Below are positions 30,822 to 43,442 of a stretch of 64,000 nucleotides of DNA, piece after piece (positions within the stretch are counted from its first letter, which is position 1; each line of letters opens with the position of its first letter). The position numbers and the translations under genes were made by a program. Origin of the DNA: Diplodia intermedia (Eukaryota > Ascomycota > Dothideomycetes > Botryosphaeriales > Botryosphaeriaceae); assembly GCA_021495925.1 (NCBI GenBank), contig JAKEKT010000043.1, positions 186,001-250,000 of the forward strand, given 5' to 3'. Below the pieces are notes generated by a model, which searched no databases, was not told where the DNA came from, and saw nothing but the letters and a program-made list of their open reading frames with translations.

Positions 30822-33013
30822 CAAACGAGGCTCTTGAGCGACCGCAGCTGCCCATAAGAACCACTGTCTCGGAGCTTGGAAGTCTTGATGCCGAATGGCC
30901 TTGGCATCGATCGCCGAGTGGGCAACCATATTAAGTGGCGGCGAGTCAAGGCGACGGAACGCGCCGGCCTGTGTTTCTCTATATCACGCGCAGCAGTTGT
31001 ACGGTAGCGGCAGGTGCGGGGCTGCGTCGTGATTGGGCACTCGACCTGCCGCACTCGGCAAGGTATAGAGGGCGTGTGTATTACCGCCTGCTCTGCGCCT
31101 GGTGTCGTTGGCCGACGCCCATCCGAGCGTCGCCCTGGGCCGCGCACGCGCCGGCGACGTCTTCTTCAGGCTGCCCGCGAAAGCATGTGCTGAGAAGGCC
31201 AGCAACGGGACACAGGCGCAATCTGTTCATGGCTGCCACTGTGGCGCACCGCTCCGACGGTGGTAGGGTGACGGCCCAAATGAAGGAGGCTGCAGGTACG
31301 TTGCGCGCATACGCACACATGCCGGCAGCGGCCCACCTGCATGCCGAAGAGCCAATGAATCGGGGCCACAGAACAGCGGCGAAGCGAGAGGCCGGATCGT
31401 TGCTGGGAAGACGGGCCGGGAAGGTGACATGTACCACCTGGTGGCAACAAGTATTGACAAAGCAGCATCCCACCTCGCGCGACCGCGGAACCAGCGAGGG
31501 CGGAACCTGTGCGCGGCAGGTGGCCAGCACGACGGGAGGCAGTTGGTCCCGGAGGCGGAGATCAATGAAACACGAGGCCAATCAGAGGCTCCCGCTGCTC
31601 CAAACAACCCCAGGCCACGCGTCCGGATGCCTGACGTGAACGCCGTTAGCTGAGCGCTCTTAAGGCACAACCCCCTTCGCAGAAGCTTAAGGGAAGAAAT
31701 TTCAGCCTAACGGCTCCGGCGCTGCCGATTTCGCACGTTAATCTTCATCCGCACCGACCACTCGTCGATGCAGGGCTGAGGCCGAGCTCCGTATCGTTGT
31801 TGCTGCAACCTCCTCCGCATCAGGCACATCCAGAAACCGTACGGCCGTTGTCATTGCCAGCTCATGGTGTGGTTAGCGAATCCAGCTTCCCAAGGCTTCA
31901 TCGCCCAGGGCTTAGCAACATGCTTCGTCATCGCGCCTCATCTCAGCCGTGAGCAGGCACAATCACTGGGACGAGGAGATACCGCTTCTTGTTCCTTCCG
32001 TTCGCTCGGCCAGATCCGTTTCTTCGATCAGATAAAAAAGCCCCGGTGTTCTGCGCGCAGGGCTTCGTCATCCCCGAGGCATCCCATGCATCATCTTGCC
32101 CCTCAAAACAGGGATCACCCCCCTCCGCACCCTGCAGACCCTGACGAGGCATCCTTGTGGCTTAAGCTATTTCAACCCGAGGCTTCCGGGGTTGTCTCAG
32201 CCTTAGACAAGCGCGTTGAAGTGTCTAGACCTTTCGTCCAAGCTCGCCCTCGGGTGCAGCCGCCCCTGCGCGTCTTGTTGGGTTATCGGCCTTGACCGGG
32301 AGATTGGAACTGCCATAGCGTCTAATTCTGCCCTGCCTGTTCAGTATCAATATCCGCTTGAGCAACTGTGATGGTTCCAAAGCACGGGTTGAGAAGCGTG
32401 CGCTGTGCAATCACCACTTGCCTGGTTTCAGGAGTGCCCAAATACGACAAGTCGATACTCTACCCTGCATTGGAGCATGCTTTCGTCTGTGACTGTTCAT
32501 CCATGCAATCCTGCAGATAGACTTTTGCGTGCTCTGTCGATGCTCCTGACAACACCCCGTCCAGTCGCGTTAGTTGTTGGCCTCATTTGTTCCGTTTTAG
32601 GCTCGAGAATCGGCCTCGTGCCCTTCTAACGACTCATGCGGTAGGTCGCACAGTCATAGGGCGAGCAATGAAAGGTCTCGGAAAGAAAATTGAGCGAATG
32701 GCACACACACAAGCAAGTGAGAGAAGAGACGGAAGAGTTCAGACTGAATAAAAAGAAAAGGCTCGATGTCAAGTCGAGGCTTGAAATATCTATGAAAGTG
32801 CCAACGAGAGGACCGGCTGAAGAGGTATATAGCTTGAACGATTGAGATGCTTCCATGGCCGAGTGTGAAAGGGAAGGCTTGAGACGTGATGAAAACGACG
32901 TGTAGATGTTGAAGGATGTACGCTTTACAAATGACGAGAGACCGGAAATATTAAAGAGATCAGCCCAAGGCCACACTTATCTTGAACTGGTCCCTTCGGA
33001 AAGCTGCGACGTC
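30822..33013. other. Intergenic region
   Basis: No supportable gene was found. The stretch 32626-32976 is the 3' flank of the minus-strand gene at 33014-33721. The remainder has short mutually overlapping frames without family features, ordinary simple sequence and no recognised repeat ends. Confidence 0.45.
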
Positions 33014-33721
33014 TCAATGCGAGACAGGTGGACGGTCCCAGTACCGGAGCATCTGTGAGACGGCGTGGTTCCACTCGCTAACGAAGGCGCTAGCGAGCTT
33101 CGCCACTCCATCCGCAGTAGGAGCGTGGTTGCCCCACATGGCCGGTTGGGAGGCTTGGTAACGGGCGTAGTAAGAAATCAACTGGCTATGAGAATGTCAG
33201 AAGACGCACTGTCGAGTTGGAACGGGAGGCCCTACTCGGACTGGATTTTGGTCAACACGAGCCATGCGAGATTCCAACTTCGATTGCTGTTGGGGTCCGA
33301 GTAAACTCGACGCTTGGCCTCTTCGACACAATCAGAACTGTCGAAGAAAAGCAAGTCAGTTGATGTCACTGTCCGCTTTGAATGTGGAGAGCAGTACCTA
33401 AAAGGATAGTTGCGAGTTAAGCTCCGAAGTTCTGTGAGCAGACCATGGTAGTTGACGTAGTAAGTCCCTAGCCAAGTCAGTGTCTTCACACCATCAAAGA
33501 TCCACGAGGATGACGCACATGCAGAGGTCATAGGCTCTGAGACGTCGGCAGAGTCAATGGTAGCCAGAGACTTCTCAGCACGGCGAAGCTCGGCTATGGT
33601 GTTCAGACGATGGGTCTGGAGGGCATTGACGAGCTGCCTCTTCTCATTCTGCGGATCTGGTCAGCCTTGTCGGCATCTCTGAGCCCACACTGGTTACCTC
33701 GGTGATGGAAGCCTGGGACAT
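33014..33721 (-). CDS. Four-exon gene of unknown function
   Basis: Exons 33721-33698, 33648-33398, 33337-33236 and 33185-33014 join into 182 codons with consistent phases. The case rests on the continuous coding character of the joined frame (for example LISYYARYQASQPAMWGNHAPTADG and SEWNHAVSQMLRYWDRP in the last exon) and on canonical signals at each junction (CTGAC-like branch points at three introns). The product is soluble and largely helical, with a hydrophilic N-terminus (ITENEKRQLVNALQTHRLNTIAELRRAEKSL). It has no signal peptide or membrane helix. The stretch coding CASSSWIFDGVKTLTWL has its own donor and acceptor (GTGCGT...CTGAC...TAG) and could be a further intron. I do not recognise the family. 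Confidence 0.6.
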
Positions 33722-36556
33722 GGTGTCAAAAGCCGGGATCAAATATACACGAGGCGGAGGTCTCTCGAATTCAGTAGGGACCGGTGATATGGGCATCCAG
33801 GCTCGAGGACTGGAAGGGGAAGCGTTATATTTGCGGCGTGGTGACTTGGATACATGTGGCGGAGAAGATGTATACGAATGTTGGACGTCTATCCACGCCT
33901 TTTTTCTTGGAATGTGCAGTATTGGATCGTGTTGCTTGTCGAGCACGGATCACTGATTCCTTTCGTGATGCCGATGCGACCCATTATGAGGCCGGATCAA
34001 GTGTGAGTGGCCCCGGCGCTCGCGAGAAGCGGCAGGAAGGGGCTGACGGACTCTTGGGGAAAAGACGTGAGTGGAGAAACATGATGTGGTCAGAGATTAG
34101 AATGCTTTTGAAACGTGAGCAGAGGGGCTCAGAGCAGACAGCTTCGATGGCGGGGGGAAAGAAACTACGGCCGACATGGACGCGGTCAGCATTCGTGGTG
34201 ACAAATGTAGATTGCATGCGAGCGCGGTCACAAGAGACGGGAACAGAGCTTGACGGGAGAGCAAAGCAAGGTTCCATGGCGTCACCGCCTATCCCGAGCA
34301 GCATGGGTGTTTGGAGGTTGGGAGGGTCCAGAGCCATGGTCCAGGAATTGGCGAGTCATTGGCCCAAGATGCGAAATGGACGGGCCAATGGGAGGACCCA
34401 CAGCCGTCAGCAATGCTATATTAAGAAAATGGCGGGCCGCACACGGACCCGGACAGAGCGGTGGAGGTTGAGGCTCAGATGAACGAGCCGGGAGGATTCA
34501 TGGCGCCGGCAGCAGGTCGGCCTGGGGCGAAACGCCAAAAGCAGGCGGATAGATTCCAGAGAACGCATGTCGGCGGGCGGGTGTGGAGCAGGCAGGTGTC
34601 GTCGCGAGGATGACCGGGGCTGAGCGCACACGCGGCAAGGCGGCAAGCAGACGGGAGAGCAAGCGCTGACTAAAGCGTTTTAGGCTGCAGCACGGGCCAC
34701 GCACATCTTGCCCGGCGATCCCACCCCGTGGCGTCGATCGTTTCCCGCCCCCACCTCTTCTTCACCACCTCCGTGCTCAGCCTGACGCGCACAGATCTGC
34801 CGCCCTCCCACCACCATGCTGCTTCCGAACCGCCTGCGCTGTCGCGTGAAGCTCTGCTCTCCCGCCTGCGAGCCCAGCAGTCGGCCCGCATTCGCGCGTT
34901 GCCTCGCCCGTGCCAGTGCTGACGGACGACCAACACCAGACAGAGCACCGGCAGCCATCCATGCCTCCCGAGCCGCCGCAGCGTCATTGCGTCGCTTCCC
35001 AGGCACGCGAAACGCGTCGACTGTGGTCCACACGGCCGCCTCACCTCAGAGTTGTCAGCAGCCACGCCTACTAGCCACACCACCCGGCTTACCCCCTCAG
35101 CTCCGACCGTCGCGCTTCCCGCAGCCACCAACCGCCGTGGCCGATTCCCCATCGCTCCACTTAAACCCGCCAATCTCTGTTCGCGACGCAATGCTAATAT
35201 TTAAGCTTCTCAGCCTATTTCCGCGCCTCGATTGTCCACTGCCACTCCCTCGTGGCACATTGCAACGCAACGCCGCTGAGCCTCCCCAAGCCATCAGCCT
35301 TAACCGCCCGCCATCTGCGGGAGCTCCGGCATCCCGCTTCTGCTTATCACATCTTGCATGTATTTCCTGCCTTCGCCCTGCTTTCTGCTTCAGATCTCGG
35401 TCTGGCCGGCTGAAGCCGCAGCTTTCGCTCTGCAATCCCCATCAGTACCTGTCACGCGAGCATGTCGATGCTGCCTTGGCTACGAGCTCCGCCCTGTGGA
35501 TCCGCCTGCTTCCAGAACGCCACCAGCAATTGATGCCAGGGTACTCTCGTCGCCGAAGAGAGGCGATTGGCTAAGCCTCCGTCCTCATCGTTCGGCTCTT
35601 GCCGACGTCCTTTCGTGAAATCCTCCACCATTAACCACTTCTGCCAACACGACCTCTGAACATCGCCATCGACTCCAAAATCCTCTTCTTCCTTCGCTTT
35701 CCCCGAGCTGTCCAAGAAGCTCCAACTCCTCCCACCAACAAAAGCCCACGCTCATACCCCTGCTTCCAACCACACGATCCCACAGCCCACCGAATACGAC
35801 GGTCGTACCTGCAGCCAATGTTGACAATACCATTGGCCAGCTACACCCACATGACCTCGCCGCATGGCGTCCTCGAAGCCACGATGGGACGCGCAACCGC
35901 TTACGATCGTCGAGATTCTTCGCTGCGACAAAACGACGATCGTGCTTTGCTTTTTCTTACCACATCTCGGCATCTAAAAGTATCCGCGACATGGGCGCCG
36001 CCTCATAAGCACGGGGTATCTTTTACCCACGCCACTAACGATGCAGCGTGTCGTCAATGTGCTCCAGCCCCCGCCGCTAAGAGGTGTGCACCAAGGAAGA
36101 CCCTGGAAGTCACAGTACCCGGTGACCTTTTGAAGAGATGCAATCACGTGTTGCGCTCGGGACGCTCGCTTTTCATTGCTATATCTCGAGGGAGATGGTC
36201 AGCACTGTACACATCCACTAACTGGCATTGGCAGTAGCCACGGATTCAGCGTACCACCTACGAGACCCTGCGTACTTCCAAACAGGTTTTTCACTAGCGA
36301 GCTTCAAAGAGAGCACTTCAGAATTATGACTTTGTCCGTAAGTCAGAATTTTCTCTTTGTCGAAGTTTCATCTTCACCAGCGGAGGAAAATGTTGAGCAA
36401 CAGCCTTTTCACGGCGATCTTCAGCTTGTTCGAAAGTTGGACTACACCATCAATTCAATCCAATGGCCCGCAGCGTCACTTGATCAGTAGGCCGTGTGCA
36501 TCGGACCGAGGCGGTGCAAAGGGGGGAAGAAGAACCGACAAGAGACCTCAATCCCC
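33722..36556. other. Intergenic region
   Basis: This is 2.8 kb with several long but mutually overlapping frames (34816-35574 plus, 34670-35191 minus) caused by C/T-rich composition. None has a recognisable domain or splice pattern. I see no RNA gene or mobile element. Confidence 0.45.
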
Positions 36557-37679
36557 CTAAGCCAACGACTCCACGATGGCATCATACGCCTCCTTGGCCG
36601 CGAACGAAGCGTCAAACAGCAACGGGGTGCTGCTCGCCCGCCAGCTGTCGGCGTCGCTCACGCCCCACACGGTGACGCCGACGCAGTTGTCGACATCCAC
36701 GCACGCCCGCGTCGCCGCCACGTAGTCGGCCGCCGCGGCCCCCGCGATATCCAGCTCTGTCATGGCGCACTCGGACGCGGCCGCGCACAGCGCCTGCATG
36801 GCGGCGGCGCTCCCCGACGCCCCGCCCGCCGACAGGTGCGACTGCGAGCCGATGCCGTCGATGGGCACGCCGGCGTTGATCCAGTCGGTGACTTTGGAGA
36901 TGAGGCCGGTGGTTTTGGCGTAGGTGGCGGAGTCGAGGCTGAGGTGGTTAGATGGTTGGGGGAGGAGGAGGGAGGGGACGACGCGACGCACTTGTAGTCG
37001 TTGATGTAGAGCTTGGCGGCGGGGTCGGCGGCGCGCGCGGCTTCGAAGGCGATGCGGACGAAGTCCTCGCCCAGGACGTTGTAGAAGACGGACGAGCGGA
37101 GCGTGCCGTCTTCGTTGAAGATTTCGTTGACGACGTCCTGCGGTTGCGTGTTAACGTCATGATGTCCGCTCAGGCGTACAATGTTGAAGAGGGAATGTCT
37201 GGTATGCACGCATGCAAGCAACGTACCCACGCATAGATCTTGCCGGCATACCGCCCAACCTCAGTCGTCACGTGGTTCCGCACCACCTCGGTCAAGGTGT
37301 CCTTATCCGTGATGCTGCTCACCCACGCCGGCAGCTGCGAGTGCCACACGGTCGTGTGCCCGCGCACCAGCTTGCCGTTGGTCGCGGCCCAGTCGACCAG
37401 GTAGTCGGCCCCGGCGAAGTTGAAGCCGTTTTGCGACGCCTCGATCGTGTCCCACTTCATGCTGTTCTCCGGCGTCACCTGCCCGAAGTCGGCCGCGATG
37501 ATGGCCGCGTTCTGCCCGCTGGTGAGGAGTCCTTGGTCCGTGCAGGTGCCGAAGTACTTTTTTCCTGCGGCCACGAAGGCGTCGTTGATGCTGGATGCGG
37601 CTTGCCGCGGGAGCACGAGGGCGGTGGTGGTGGGTGGGAAGGCGAAGGTCAAGAGGGCGAGGAAGGTGGTGCCGTGCAT
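36557..37679 (-). CDS. Secreted endo-1,4-beta-xylanase, GH10
   Basis: Three exons (37679-37227, 37137-36992, 36938-36557) give 326 residues. GH10 enzymes hydrolyse internal beta-1,4 bonds of xylan outside the cell. A signal peptide is visible (MHGTTFLALLTFAFPPTTTALV), then the (beta/alpha)8 barrel: KYFGTCTDQGLL, TPENSMKWD, LVRGHTTVWHSQLP, WDVVNEIF with the acid/base E156, YINDYNLD formed across the second splice, GIGSQSHL, and the nucleophile in MTELDIA (E261), then VTVWGVSDADSW. The length is that of a single-domain fungal GH10 with no carbohydrate-binding module. Only two to three cysteines remain in the C-terminal part, including the usual pair around CVDVDNC. The gene is probably expressed in response to plant cell wall substrates, although no regulator site was identified. 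Confidence 0.95.
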
Positions 37680-37772
37680 GGTGGGTGGGTGGATTTTGGG
37701 GTTGGCTGGGTGGAAAAGAGTGGAATGGATCGAGGTGGTGTGGACGGTGAATACTAAGGGAGGTCTCTACGA

Positions 37773-37782
37773 TTTATTTATA
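37773..37782 (-). promoter_or_regulatory. TATA box of the xylanase gene
   Basis: TATAAATAAA on the minus strand lies about 95 bases before the xylanase ATG, a good position for a strongly inducible gene. Confidence 0.55.
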
Positions 37783-39626
37783 TGCCATTTTGCCAAGAGG
37801 AGAGATGTATGTACATGGAGCGACTAGGTAAATTGCATCATGTGGGATGGGAGCGAACTTCCCGGCTCAAAACATGGCTGAATATGGTTTTTTGTACGAA
37901 GAGAAGGCCCGGCGTCGGTGGAAACGCGTTTCAAGGACAGCATACGCCATACGACTCTCGCTGATTGGTCGCTGTCGCTGGCGGGCAGCACCAAGAGAGT
38001 TTCAGGGCCCTTCTACTTTTCGGCGCGCACTCCCGTGTTAAATTAATGGATAAAAAGCAGAGTAGCCGGGTAAAAGCCACGGCTGCGAAAAAAACAGATC
38101 GGCGTTTATCCGTGGTATAGCCCGCCATGCGTATACGCTTTTTGTTGCGGATTTTGCCTAAAAGACCACACGCTTTTGTCCTGACGACTGCTGCTAAATG
38201 CACATCGTCTCTTGACAGAAACTGGTTCTTCCACAGGCCTTTCGATTCTCACATGATGATGGAGATGCAGAAGAATTGACAGAGTTTTGCCGACGGGTGC
38301 ATTGCGCAACCGATGCAATCCAGGCAAACGGGTGTTATAGGGTTATTTGTAGGCTATGCAAAAGCTTTGCCGCTCTTAGAGGTCGTGAAAAGCAAGTGTA
38401 GACAATTGGGTTGTCTTGTAAGGGATGTTTCCCTTGCACCTGAGAGCTCCATCTAAGTTGTGGTCTCTAACAGATGGCAGTTCAGTCTAAGCAGTGGTTA
38501 GCAACTTAGATGCTGTGGAGAAAGAAGGGACCCATTGCGGAACTGACAGGGTCTGAACGCGCTGCAGGCGATGATCGTTGGCAACATGCAAGCGGCCAGA
38601 ATGTATATCCCATTGCTCTGGGATGCGTTGATGTTTTTTTTTCTTTTTTCTTTTTTTAGATCTCGGTCACATTGTCAGGAACAGGCAATTCACAAGAAGC
38701 TTCCCCGCACAACATCAAAATAGGGCAATAGCAGGAGCGGCACATTTTCCCGATCCTGTCACCTCATGCCAGTCACACATCTCGCAGCAGGTGGCCAAGG
38801 ATTACAGTCAGTTGAACCAGGTCGATGATGAATTGATTTTTTAGATGTGAGAGCAGACCCCATAGCGATGAAGAAAAATGTTGACGGAGTTGCATGGAGG
38901 TGTTGAAGTAGGGACCACACTAACGTTTTGAGCGACCGAGCGCCACAACCGCGGTTAGCGTGTCCGGGGGAGCTCCACACAGTAAACTGCGCCGCGTGGA
39001 AGGGCTACGTAGCGGAGCTTGTCACACCGACGTGGCAATGCAGATATGGCCCCCAAAAGCAGTCGCAAGCGAAAGCCTATCGGATTCCACGGATCAGCAT
39101 TCGGATAACCGATCTTGTCGAGCTGACTGCCGGCATTCGTACAACTCACGGTGGGTCATGAAAGAATTCATCATTCCCAGCTTGCGATACATGGTATTTT
39201 CGGGCATCGTAGTCGGACAGCGGGAGACTGGATTTGGATGTATCAGTCATTACGATTTGTGTGCCGGCGCCGAAATCCTGATGTTTACTTCAACAGTCTA
39301 CGATAGGAGAGGCAGTATCCCCAGAACCTCCTCTACAGTGGAATGCTAGTCAGCACGAGTTGCACGAATCATGCTTGCCTGGGGTTTGCGCTTGCTCCAG
39401 TGATATGATAGGTCAGGATCCCAGTCCTGCGTGGACAGCTGGCTATGCGGATGCAGTCCGCTGTGGAGCTGAGCACTCACATCCCCATTCTCCTCGGTTG
39501 TCCACTGCAGTAGAAAATCTAAAGCGCCGCACATGGATATTCGCATCACCGCCTTTTCTCAAACTCCAAGCTTTTCATCGGCGGTCATTTGTTTTCCAAA
39601 TCTTACCCCTCAATATTCAAGTGGCC
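37783..39626. other. Intergenic region
   Basis: No supportable gene. A pyrimidine run lies at about 38633-38658 and an inverted repeat at 38451-38511. The last 250 bases form the promoter and leader of the PNP-NACHT gene. Confidence 0.45.
38451..38511. repeat. Inverted repeat, possible hairpin
   Basis: ATCTAAGTTG (38451-38460) and its exact complement CAACTTAGAT (38502-38511) are separated by 41 bases. A shorter inner pair CTAAC/GTTAG lies at 38467-38471 and 38497-38501. No RNA family was recognised. Confidence 0.55.
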
Positions 39627-42600
39627 ATGGCACTTCCGAATGGTCAGTACACGGTTGGATGGATCTGTGCCCTCAAAACCGAGGGGGTAGCCGCACTCCA
39701 ATTTCTGGACGACAAGCATGGAGTCCCGATCAAGGTTGACAAGAATGACAACAACAATTACACTCTTGGACGAATGGGAAAACACAACGTCGTTATCGCA
39801 ATCCTACCTCATGGAGAGTACGGCACGAGCTCTGCAACAAGTGTGGCGCGAGATATGCTCCACTCGTTTCCGAACATTCGCATTGGGCTGATGGTGGGGA
39901 TCGGCGGCGGAGCGCCGAGTGCACAAAACGACATACGTCTCGGCGACATTGTTGTCAGCACCCCGAAAGGAACCTCGGGCGGAGTCTTCCAATACGACTT
40001 TGGAAAAACCATCCAGGAGAAGAAGTTCCAGCACTCTGGCCATCTCAACCAAACACCCAAAGTCCTTCTCACAGCTGTTCATGGCTTGGCTGTACAGTTC
40101 GAGAGCGAAGGGAACGGGATTTCCGAAGCCATTGCCAAGGCTCTTGAGAAAAACAAGCGGTTGCGCCAGAAGTACGGGCAACCAGATACAAGCGACCGGC
40201 TTTACAAGCCCGACGTCATCCATCCTGATGCGCCAGGACAATCGGCTGAGACCTGCATCTCTGTGTGCGGTGACGATCCTCGGAGCCTTGTTCAACGTCA
40301 AGAACGAACGGACGGAGACGACAACCCCATGGTGTTCTACGGCATCATTGCTTCGGGCAACTCATTGATGAAGGATGCATCGATCAGGGATACTTTGTCA
40401 CGAGAGAACGGGGTGCTGTGTTTCGAGATGGAAGCGGCAGGCTTGATGAACAACTTTCCCTGTTTAGTCGTACGTGGCATCTGCGACTATTCCGATACAC
40501 ACAAAAATGATGCGTGGCATGGGTATGCCGCCATGTCAGCGGCCGCATACACCAAAGCGCTTCTTTTGAGTATTCCTCCAGACAGGCTTGAAGCCCAGCA
40601 GAAGCTTGCTGAAAGCCTGAAGAGCAGTTAGTCTAGTTGTAAATGCGGCAAATAATGTAGCTGATTCTCTTTGTAGTTGAAAACAGCCTTACTACGGTAA
40701 AGAATGCCACTTCCGCAATTGAATCGACAGTCAGAGACATCGACATGGACCAGAAGTGGTCTCATCTGAGAGACTGGCTCGGACCATGCGACCCTTCCAC
40801 CAACTACATCAGCGCAAAAGACCAGCGTTTTCCTGGTTCGGGCAACTGGTTTGTGCAAGAAGATCCGCGGTTCCATGAGTGGGTCGCGCATCCTCACTCG
40901 TTCCTATGGCTATACGGTCTTCCCGGATGTGGCAAGACTGTTCTCAGCTCCACCATAATTGAGTGCCTCAAGGAGTCACGTCTATGTCTCTACTTCTACT
41001 TCAATTTTCAGGAGCCGGAGAAGCTTTCACTTGACAGCATGTTGCGTGTCTTGCTCTGGCAACTTGGTTCGAAGCATGAGGCATCGCGACAAGTATTGAG
41101 CCAACTTCATGCCGAGTGCAAGGAAGACCACAACAGTCACGCTCGGCAACCGAGCACGGGAGAGCTTTCGATGGCATTTTCAGACATGCTGAAGCTGGGT
41201 CAAGAGCTTTGGATTGTGATTGACGCTCTGGATGAGTGTGTAACAAGGAAAAACTCCGGAAATACCAAGGGACTCATATCTTGGGTCAGAGAGATTGTGG
41301 GTTCTGGTCTCAACAGTATTCACCTCCTGGTCACAAGTCGAGAGGAAGAAGACATACGGTCCGGGTTTGGCGATTTGTCTGGCATTGGAACATTCATTCC
41401 AATCGAAGGCGAGGAACTGAACCGGGACATCGAGACCTACGTCAGTACAAAGATCAAATGGGGCGATGGATTGAAGAGATGGCAAGGAAGATCCGAAATC
41501 CAGGAGCAAATTCAAGCAAAATTGCTAGAAAAGGCCGGTGGCATGTAAGGGATATCAATGACTATACGTCATCACAAGTGCTAACAAACTCAGGTTTCGA
41601 TACGTTGCCTGCCAGATGGAAGATCTGGAGAGCTGTATTGACCGCGATTCTCTGTACAATGCTTTGGAAAATTTGCCGAAAGATTTGGATGAAACTTATT
41701 CCAGAATCATGGCTCGGATTCCGGACAAGTTCAAATCAAAAACCATCAGAGTACTCCAGCTTCTGATCTATGGTGGAAGGCCATTCAGAATAGAGGAACT
41801 TGTCGACGCCGTGGCAGTACATCTGGAAAAACCAACAGCTTTTGATCCAGCTGATCGGATGCCGAATCCTACAGAGGTCGCGCGATATTGTTCCAGCCTG
41901 ACAAAATTTGTCACCAGGCACAACTGGTGGAAACACGAACAAATCTTGGAGCTCCATTTGGCGCACTTCTCTGTCAAGGAATATTTCGTCTCAAGCTCTG
42001 AATATTCCCAGAACTTCAATGAAATGGTGGCTCGGGCTTCAATCGCAATAGTGTGCATGTCTTACCTTCGGCATGTGGACCACAAGATGGAAGAATCTCA
42101 CTATGGTTCCGAAGAGAAACATGACGAATGGAACCATAGAATCTTCCTTAAGACCATGTTTCCATTCGCTGAATACAGTGCGCGGAGCTTTCTGAAGCAT
42201 GCTGCTGCCACGGAAAAACAGAACGGGACTGTTTTTGACATGATCATAGATTTCTTCACTCATGTTGACGAACAGTACTACCACAACTGGGTGCTTCTTG
42301 AGGCTTCTCGGCCCAGCGATTGGAATTTTCATCGGTTCAGCGATTGGAAGTCCTCTCCGTTGTGGTATGCGTGCGATGCTGGACTCAGCAGGCGCTGCCT
42401 CGAACGTCTGCTCAAATATGGCCAGGACAAAGGGTTCAACATTGACGTTAAAAGAATACAATATGACGGCCACCGCACGACAATCACACCACTTGAAGCT
42501 GCAACCAAAAACGGAGATCTGGAGAATATGCGGATCTTATTGGAGAATGGAGCGCGAGTCGATAGGCATGTTTTCAGGCGTGCCTATAGAAAAGAGGAAA

Positions 42601-43442
42601 AGTTTCAGCTGCTTCTTCAGCATAATACGGTAGATCGGAACACATTAAAGCGGGCGCTTGAGAAAGCGTGTAGGTCCGAGCGCCTACGAATTGCTGAGTT
42701 GGTTATTAAACACGACCCAGCAATTGTGGACGAAGAAACATACTACTACTGGCTTCTAGAGCGCGTCCTCTCCGAGTCTCAAGAAGAGGTTGGGTTGTGG
42801 CTCCTCCAGTATGGCGTGAAGTCGAATGGGAGGAAAAACCATTTACTGATGTGCACAGCCGCTGAATTAGGTCAGGGGAAAGTCGTCAAAGTATTGATGA
42901 ACGATCATTCTACAAATCCATCGGGGAAGGATCTGAGAGCGGCTGTTATGGGTGGCCATGAGGAGATCATCCAGATACTATGGGATAGCGAGTGTCTCAG
43001 CCAAGATGACCTGGATGAAGCTTTGATCTCAGCAGCATGGATGCCAAGAGGAGACATCGCACTCCTCTTGCTTGGGCTTGGGGCAGATCTCAATCGCCGA
43101 TCCAGATGGGGTTTTTGGAAAGGCAAAAGGGCACTTGATGTAGCCCAAAAATGTGGGAATCAGGAGGTGGTCGCAGTGCTACTTGAAGCGGGTGCTGGGC
43201 CGGATGCGGACAGTCAGTACGAGAGTTCTCAGGAGGAAACCCAAGACTCCAAGTCTGAGAAGTCGGAAGAGCAAGACGAAGGTGAAGAGTCGGATGAAGG
43301 TGAAGAGTCGGATGAAGGTCAAGAGTCGGATGAAGGTCAAGAGTCCAACGCCGTGTCCTTGGAATGGAAGTCGGATGCGCAAGTGTCGGAAGAGGAATGC
43401 TCCAGGTCGGGCACCGGCTCTGTGAAGCCAGACGGGCATTGA
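39627..43442 (+). CDS. NLR-type receptor: PNP_UDP-NACHT-ankyrin-like
   Basis: Three exons (39627-40626, 40677-41544, 41594-43442) give 1238 residues. Residues 1 to about 325 form a nucleoside phosphorylase-like domain: YTVGWICALKTE, MVGIGGGAPS, RLGDIVVSTP, FEMEAAGLMN and RGICDYSDTHKN with the usual Asp. Residues 414-421 (GLPGCGKT) are the P-loop of a NACHT domain and LWIVIDALDE (511-520) its Walker B, followed by the winged-helix-like MEDLESC...ENLPKDLDETYSRIM region found in fungal NACHT proteins. The C-terminal 350 residues are diverged ankyrin-like repeats (TPLEAATKNGDLENMRILLENGA; ALDVAQKCGNQEVVAVLLEAGA) and then an acidic repeat tail. Related PNP-NACHT proteins are thought to sense non-self and use the nucleosidase as effector. 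The splice junctions restore family motifs (GGMFRYVACQ), and no stop interrupts the frame. Confidence 0.92.
43284..43346 (+). repeat. 18-nt coding minisatellite (acidic tail)
   Basis: Three near-identical copies of GAAGAGTCGGATGAAGGT plus a partial fourth encode E-E-S-D-E-G units. The copies differ by only one base (G to C). Confidence 0.9.

Noticed and set aside
34816..35574. 252-codon plus-strand frame with an ATG
   Set aside because: It is Pro/Ala/Arg-rich throughout, shows no domain, overlaps an equally long minus-strand frame, and has no promoter or splice signs; it looks composition-driven.
38630..38660. Pyrimidine tract ending in TAG that looks like a 3' splice site
   Set aside because: No matching donor and no coding frame continues on either side.
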